In this document: in pieces, positions 58,251-64,000 of the stretch
How positions within the stretch are numbered: the stretch's first letter is position 1
Layout: the number at the start of each line of letters is the position of its first letter
Program-made: the position numbers and the translations under genes
Source of the DNA: Inonotus obliquus
Lineage: Eukaryota; Basidiomycota; Agaricomycetes; Hymenochaetales; Hymenochaetaceae
Reading direction: 5' to 3'
DNA length: 64,000 nucleotides
Assembly: GCA_032164295.1 (NCBI GenBank)
Contig: JAJHTX010000003.1
Coordinates: 1,674,001 to 1,738,000, forward strand
The notes under the pieces: model-generated
The model's database searches: none
What the model saw: the letters and a program-made list of their open reading frames with translations, nothing else
What the model was told of the DNA's origin: nothing

Positions 58251-60603
58251 TCAAGTCATATACCTATGCCCAGTCCAATTGTCTCCTTTGTCCCTCTTCG
58301 CATTCTCCACAGTCTCATAGAATTCGTTACGTACATTCCCTCCGCTGACATCGGTTCTCGGAACGCCTAATATTTCATCCCTTTCTCCACGATCCCGTCT
58401 CCTTTCTCGGCACATAGGAGGTAGTGCAATGCTGTTGATCCAACTAGACCGATGAGGATGAAGATGAGTGTTATTGCATGTCCGAGTGTATACCAGGGCG
58501 TGTCGCGAGAGCGGTATTACAGAGTTTTCCGTTTGCATAGGGAAGCACGTTGAGAAGTTAAGATGATTCTGATTGTGTTGGCGGTGAAGGCTCCTGTTAA
58601 TATTCCGCTTCTCGATGCCGTAAGTGAGTATTCTATTCTTGTGCGACGAAAGGGCCTACCAGTCAATCGTTATTGCCATCGAAACGCTTCGCTAGGAACC
58701 CTCGGCATTGTTTGAGACCCAGACGCTGAATTGCGACGAATGTCAGAGCATTGCGGAATATGTTAGAGAAGTCTCAAATACTAACACTGCACTTGCTGAA
58801 TAACAAAGGGCGAGGCGTCAAAAGACGAAGAGTTGTATTTGATGAGGTGTACTCACGAATGGCGGGGAGAATTATGCTATGGAATGAAAGTGATTCTGAG
58901 TAAAGCGCTCAACAGTCCTTGCCGCTACGAATGTTGCGAAGTCAGAAAGAGCAGGATTCCTGGAGAAAAGGAGGCTGATATATCCTATACCAGCTTACGA
59001 GTGTTAGAAGTGAGCATGCACACTGGCTGTCAAACGCATGCATAAGAGGCGTACTGATAATGGATGATCCTCTGGTACATAGCAATAGGGAGTAAATTGA
59101 ATTCGACACCAGGGAAAACTCACATAGAGATGTATCCATCCGCGATTTCCCACCCGATCGGCAAAGTGGCCTATGAAACATGCAAATATACTTGCTATGA
59201 TATATACGGGCACGGTAAGCAGATTCGCCGGGGTTGCAGCGAAGCTTTAAAATAAGAAAGAAGTGAGATATAAGAAGGATTATTCTCGAGTACTTAGACG
59301 GGATCTCACCTAATTCGGAGAAAAGCGGGCCATTTGTGCCTGAACTCGCCCATTACGTGATATCTGTTAGTTTGTTCTTAAGCATGAATGGGCGGGTAAC
59401 GCACCGATAGTGACGGTGGCACCTAACCACGTTTTCCAATCTGTGATTCCTTTCCATACATCGCACCATCTGAGTCCTTCTCCCGCGGCAGAGAATTTAT
59501 CATCTGCCTGTAATCGACGGACAACATATTCTCGTTCCTCCTTTGATAGAAAGCGTGCGGTATTGGTGAAGTCTTGGATGAAGTAGAAGGAAGCCATTGC
59601 GACGAGGACATTTATAAGGCCCTCAATGATGAATATCCAGGCCCTGAGCATGTTTCAGCTAACTGACATCATACTCCAAGTCAAACGAGACTTGCTTACC
59701 AGGCAGGCTTGCCACCAATGCCGTCCATGTTTGAAATTGCCGCCTAACGCACGAACGGTGAGAGATCAATCAAAATTAGACCCAATAGAAACTTACAGCC
59801 AGAAGGCCGCCGAAAGCGCCTGCAGACGTGACGGCGGAGTTAAATACCGTAAGACGTATCCCGAGTTCATTGCGGTTGTACCAACTATGGATATCGCCAT
59901 CAGATACTACGTCGTCAGCCTACAGCATGTGCATAAGATGCACCAAGAGAAGTAGAATGCCGATCCAACATAGAATCCGAATTCGAACAGGCCGAGTAGC
60001 AATCGCGTCGCTTGGGTACCCATCAGTGATCATGCAGGATTTGAGATAATCGATAACAACCAAGTAGACCACCAAAGTTGTGAACTAGGCCTTGGGCGAC
60101 ATTGGGTTTATCAAAGCCGTCAGTCTTTGAATCTATGAACACATGTTTGTAGGTGTCTATAAATAACATGCATCGGACAGACCACAACGAGTCAGAGAAG
60201 GACGCCTTACCTCGAAATGAGAATAGGTCACGAAGAACAGAGAAGGGCAGAGTAGGTACTGAGTGGACGTAATATGCAAGTCTTCTTCCATCCCGTATAA
60301 CTAATGGTTGTTTGTTATTGTGGTTCTTCGTTGAGGGAACGGAGTACATACTCGGGCATTCCCAATGCGGCAACGCCTGCACGGTCAAGGAAACAGAGAA
60401 GTAGTCCCAGCCAGGGCATCAAAGTAAAGTAAAGCCGACGTAGGAGTTTCCTCTCGTCAATGACTGATGCTTGATCTTCGGAATGTGACTTCCTCGGAGC
60501 CCGTCTTGAGAGCAGCCGATTTGACTTCAAGCTCTATCTCGTTGTACGGCTTGTCTACATCCTCTCCAACGTCGCGCTTCGCGGGTGCTTGATCTCCTAG
60601 CAT
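58251..60603 (-). pseudogene. MFS transporter G, frameshifted
   Basis: Exon 1 begins MLGDQAPAKRDVGEDVDKPY but a deletion near 60470-60500 shifts the frame, which then stops soon after SSISH. The membrane-span part continues in another frame (VIDERKLLRRLYFTLMPWL). Later exons such as FIIEGLINVLVAMASFYFIQ and ADDKFSAAGEGLRWCDVW are open. The body is closest to D, and the upstream region (block at 60677-60701, 74-98 bp from the ATG) is closest to that of B. Confidence 0.75.
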
Positions 60604-61241
60604 ATAGAGGGCGATGAATGAACGGTGTGATGGTGGTATCTCCTAGTCATCTGGTCCTATAACCTGAGTATATTCGCCGGTTAGTCCTCTGACCCTATCA
60701 CCGTACTTCGAAGAGAAGACGAGTGGACAGAAATAGTACCGTGGAAGCCTGACAATGCTATGTATCATCCAGGAACGACGGAGGAAGGACCCCAAACTAA
60801 TTCGACATTGCGCAATTCAGTAAGAAGCATATATAGATCGGTGCGGCTGTCGTTTATGGCCCCAATGCCGTTATGCTAATGATAGGACAAGGACTCGAGA
60901 GGGATTCAGCGATGTTGGAGTTTGATGCTGGAAGTACTGAATGGCAAATTGTCTAGTTGCCATGACCTTTGATTATTCTGAACTTCACACCGATATACTG
61001 GCACATTTGTGGAGTGAGGTGGAAGAAAGGGTACCCCGCCTTCATTTCCGTTGCTCCTTTTCATACGGCGATAAAAAGGGAGATATACGTACGTTTTTCA
61101 AGCTAGTCTTGATGTTTAGGTGTGTATGAAGCAACGACGTTCGAAACGATTGAATACCCTGGGTTTATCACTCTGCAAACACGGATTCAAGTAAAAATCA
61201 TCAATCACTTCGTATCTAACCAAGCAGTAGTGAAACTCAAG
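60604..61241. other. Spacer between copies G and H
   Basis: Resembles 40808-41448; it carries the G promoter. Confidence 0.6.
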
Positions 61242-63786
61242 TCAAGTCATATACCTATACCCACTCCAATTGTCTCCCTTGTCCCTCTTCGCATCTTCCA
61301 CAGTCTCATAGATCCCATTACGCGCATCACCTTCACTGACACCAATTATCGGATTGCCTATGACTTCGTCCCTTTCTCCACGATCCCGTCTCCTATTCTC
61401 GGCACGTAGGAGGAAGTACAATGCTATTGATCCAACCAGACCGATGAGGATGAAGATGAGAGTTATTGCATGTCCGAGTGTATACCATGGCGTGTCGCGA
61501 GAGCGGTACTAGAGTGCTTTCCGTTAGCAGAAGTAAAAGCAGGAAAGGAGTTCAGTCTGACTGTGTTGGCGGTGAAAGCTCCCATGAGGTTTCCGCTTTG
61601 CGATGCGATTAGCGAAAATTCTAGTATGAGTATTGAGTGGTGAGTGGACCAACCAGCCTATCATTATTGCCATCGAAACGCTTCGCTTAGTTGATCCCTC
61701 GAGATTATTAGACAGCCAGGCACTATATTGAGGCGAATGTCAGAATATTATGAGGTACACTAGAGCGAGGTCAAATACTAACATTGAGTTTGCTAAATGG
61801 CAAAGGTCAATAGCTGTCAAACGATAGTCGAGTATATTCAAGCGTACTCACCGAGGGCGGGGAAAATTCCACTATGGAATGAAAGGCCATTACAAGTTAA
61901 GCATTAGCAAGTGCGATTTGTTACGAATCTCACATAGCTGCTACGAATGCCGCGAAGTACGATAGGGCCACATTCCTAGAGAATAGGAGAATAATATAGC
62001 CTACTCCGGCTGACAATCAGAGGTGAGTTCGTAGATGGGATGTCAAGCAACTACGTAAGCAACTCACTGACAACCGATAGAGCACTGACAAATCAAGGAA
62101 TATGCGTCAGTTGAACTTTTGTTTTGTCGCTGAAGTAGCTCACATGCAAAACCATCCTCGGTTTCCCATGCGATCGGTTAGATAACCTATACAGCATGCA
62201 GATACGGACGCTACAATGTATACGGGTACGGTAAGTAAATTTGCCGGGGTTGCAGCGAAGCCTATAAATAGGAAAGAAGTGAGATAGAAAAGATAGCTTG
62301 GGAAAAAGGCGGATTCGCACCTAATTCGGAGATGATGCTTGGGAGAAACAGGGAGAAGGCGTAAAGCGGACCGTCAGTTCCTGAGTAAAACAAAAAGAAC
62401 CCTCGTCAGGTTATCTGGCGGAGTATTGCTCGAACATCCCACATACCTATCGTGACAGTCGCACCTACCCAAGTCTTCCAGTCTGTAATCCCTTTCCATA
62501 CATCGCGCCACCTAAGTCGTTCTCCTCCAGCGGAGAACTGGTCGTCTGCCTGTAACCGACGAACAACATACTCTCGTTCCTCCTTTGACAGGAAACGTGC
62601 GGAGCTAGGATAATCTTGGATGAAGTAGTACGAAGCGATTGCGGCAAGAACAGTCATAAGGCCCTCAATGATGAATATCCAGGCCCTGTGTGCATATCAC
62701 GAAAATCAGTCAGGTTTGCGTTTCGGTAAGTGGTTCGGGTCGCTTGCCAGGCAGGCTTTCCACCGATGCCGTCCATATTTGAAATCGCCGCCTGTCATGC
62801 AATAGGATGAGAATAGAACAAACTCGCATTCAGCAGTAGAAGGGAATGTAAATGACGGAGACTCACGGCGAGGAGACCGCCGAAAGCACCTGCAGAGGCG
62901 ACGGCTGAATTGAATACTGCGAGCCGGATACCGAGTTCATTCCGTTTGTACCAACTGTACAAGAGTTTGTTAGATTGTTCCCACCGGCCTGCACGATATC
63001 GCACCAAGAGAGGTAGAACACCGATCCGACGTAGAATCCGGATTCAAACACTCCGAGAATCAATCGTATTACTTTGATACGTGTCAGGAATAATGCGAGT
63101 AAGGATAAAACAAAGAACTGACCGAGTAGGCCGCCAAAGTTGTGAACTAGACCTTGGGCGACCTTGGGCGTGTCAAGGAGACTGAGTACTGAGTATTGGC
63201 TAGAGTCTTTGATCATGTGCTCACCATTGCTATACCCCACAGAAGCATGATTGTTGACAGCCAAGTAGATGGCGTTAGTCGTTTTAGGCATATATTTGCG
63301 GGCATCTAAATGTATTGAGTATCAAATAGACTTGAACGAGCCTATGAAAAAAGGTCGTACCTCGAGAAGAGCATAAGGCACGAAAAATAGAGAAAGACAG
63401 AGCAGATACTGAGTGTCCGTCATATTCAAGTCCTCTTCCATCCCATATAGCTATCGTTCGTACGTTAGCATATTATAGCAGTCCGGGCACGGTCGAAAGA
63501 ATGGAATGCATACTCGAGCACTACCGATGCTTGCGCGATCAAGGAAACAGAGGAGTAGAAGTAAGCACAGCCAAGGCATCAATGTGAGATCAAGCCGACG
63601 AAGGAGTTTCTTCTCGTCAATAACGCTGATAGATGCTTGTTCGTCCGCACTGCCGCTCTGTGAGTTCGTCGCGTCCGAGTCTGTCTTGAGAGCAGCCGGC
63701 TCAACTTCTTCAAGCTCTATCACGGTGCATGACTTGTCTGCATCCCCTTTCATGTCGCGTTTCGTGAGCGCTTGATCTCCTGGCAT
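61242..63786 (-). CDS. MFS transporter H (array copy)
   Basis: Starts MPGDQALTKRDMKGDADKSC. Exon 1 ends LDRASIGSAR. Then come LYGMEEDLNMTDTQYLLCLS, VAQGLVHNFGGLLG, VIRLILGVFESGFYVGSVFY, WYKRNELGIRLAVFNSAVAS, FIIEGLMTVLAAIASYYFIQ and ADDQFSAGGERLRWRDVWKG. It ends in the usual RYMT tail. No lesion was seen, and the intron that has a GC donor in C, E and F has GT here. An upstream in-frame ATG exists, but the start matched to its paralogues is at 63786. The conserved block is at 63936-63960, close to the window end. Confidence 0.8.
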
Positions 63787-64000
63787 ATTGAGGGCGGCGA
63801 ATGGAAAGGAGACGCACCTGGAGGCTCTTAATATGGCCCAACTGACGCCCGATATTAGAGGTTGATACTGGGGAAGCTCTTTACAACATCCCCGCTGTTC
63901 CACATCTATTTCTATTTTTCGACTGAGTATATCATCCGGTTAATCCTCTGACCCTATCACTGTGCTTCGAAGACGGACTTACGGCCTTTCCAGTAGACAG

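Overview
The window is eukaryotic DNA, almost certainly from a mushroom-forming basidiomycete (Agaricomycetes). The genes are cut by many short GT-AG introns (about 50-95 bp), and the two BTB/POZ proteins and the array of allantoate-permease-type transporters are typical of that group. Exon joins were made by hand from splice signals. For the pyridoxal kinase, HMG-CoA synthase, multi-START, large unknown and both BTB genes, the joined exons give whole numbers of codons.

Layout. (1) 1-3.8 kb: non-coding repeat DNA very rich in TACCG/CGGTA, with a 264-bp-arm foldback at the left edge and a diverged LTR-like direct repeat pair. (2) 3.8-6.9 kb: gene graveyard. It holds a broken SURF4/Erv29 fragment (minus), a broken 60S ribosomal protein uL2 (plus, introns retained) and a 10-bp minisatellite. 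(3) 7.0-8.2 kb: an intronless pepsin-type aspartic protease with no signal peptide (minus). (4) 8.9-15.0 kb: a segmental tandem duplication. The unit is a small charged protein gene (plus) converging on pyridoxal kinase (minus). Only the last unit keeps a full kinase; two others keep its 3' end. (5) 15.5-24.2 kb: a 1755-residue protein with three START-like domains and a C-terminal membrane anchor, then an 862-residue membrane/coiled-coil protein of uncertain family. (6) 24.9-26.2 kb: BTB protein 1. (7) 27.3-29.1 kb: HMG-CoA synthase (minus, mevalonate/ergosterol pathway). (8) 29.1-34.0 kb: mostly non-coding, with one unresolved gene candidate, BTB protein 2 and a tRNA-like sequence. (9) 34.4-64.0 kb: an array of MFS transporters of the anion:cation symporter (Dal5/Tna1-like) family. 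It has one divergent member (A) and seven close relatives (B, C, D, E, F, G, H) plus a mirror copy D'.

The most unusual structure is in region 9. Two large palindromes organise the array. Palindrome 1 (44216-49200) has 2450-bp arms around an 85-bp spacer. Palindrome 2 (about 51466-55486) has about 1.92-kb arms around a 185-bp spacer. Outside the near-identical arms the mirror-image homology continues at visibly lower identity (C with E, E with F). That pattern fits arm-to-arm gene conversion or recent refolding on an older inverted array, although an assembly artefact must be excluded. Several copies carry lesions (C nonsense; D and D' truncation plus shared nonsense; G frameshift). A, B, E, F and H look intact as far as read.
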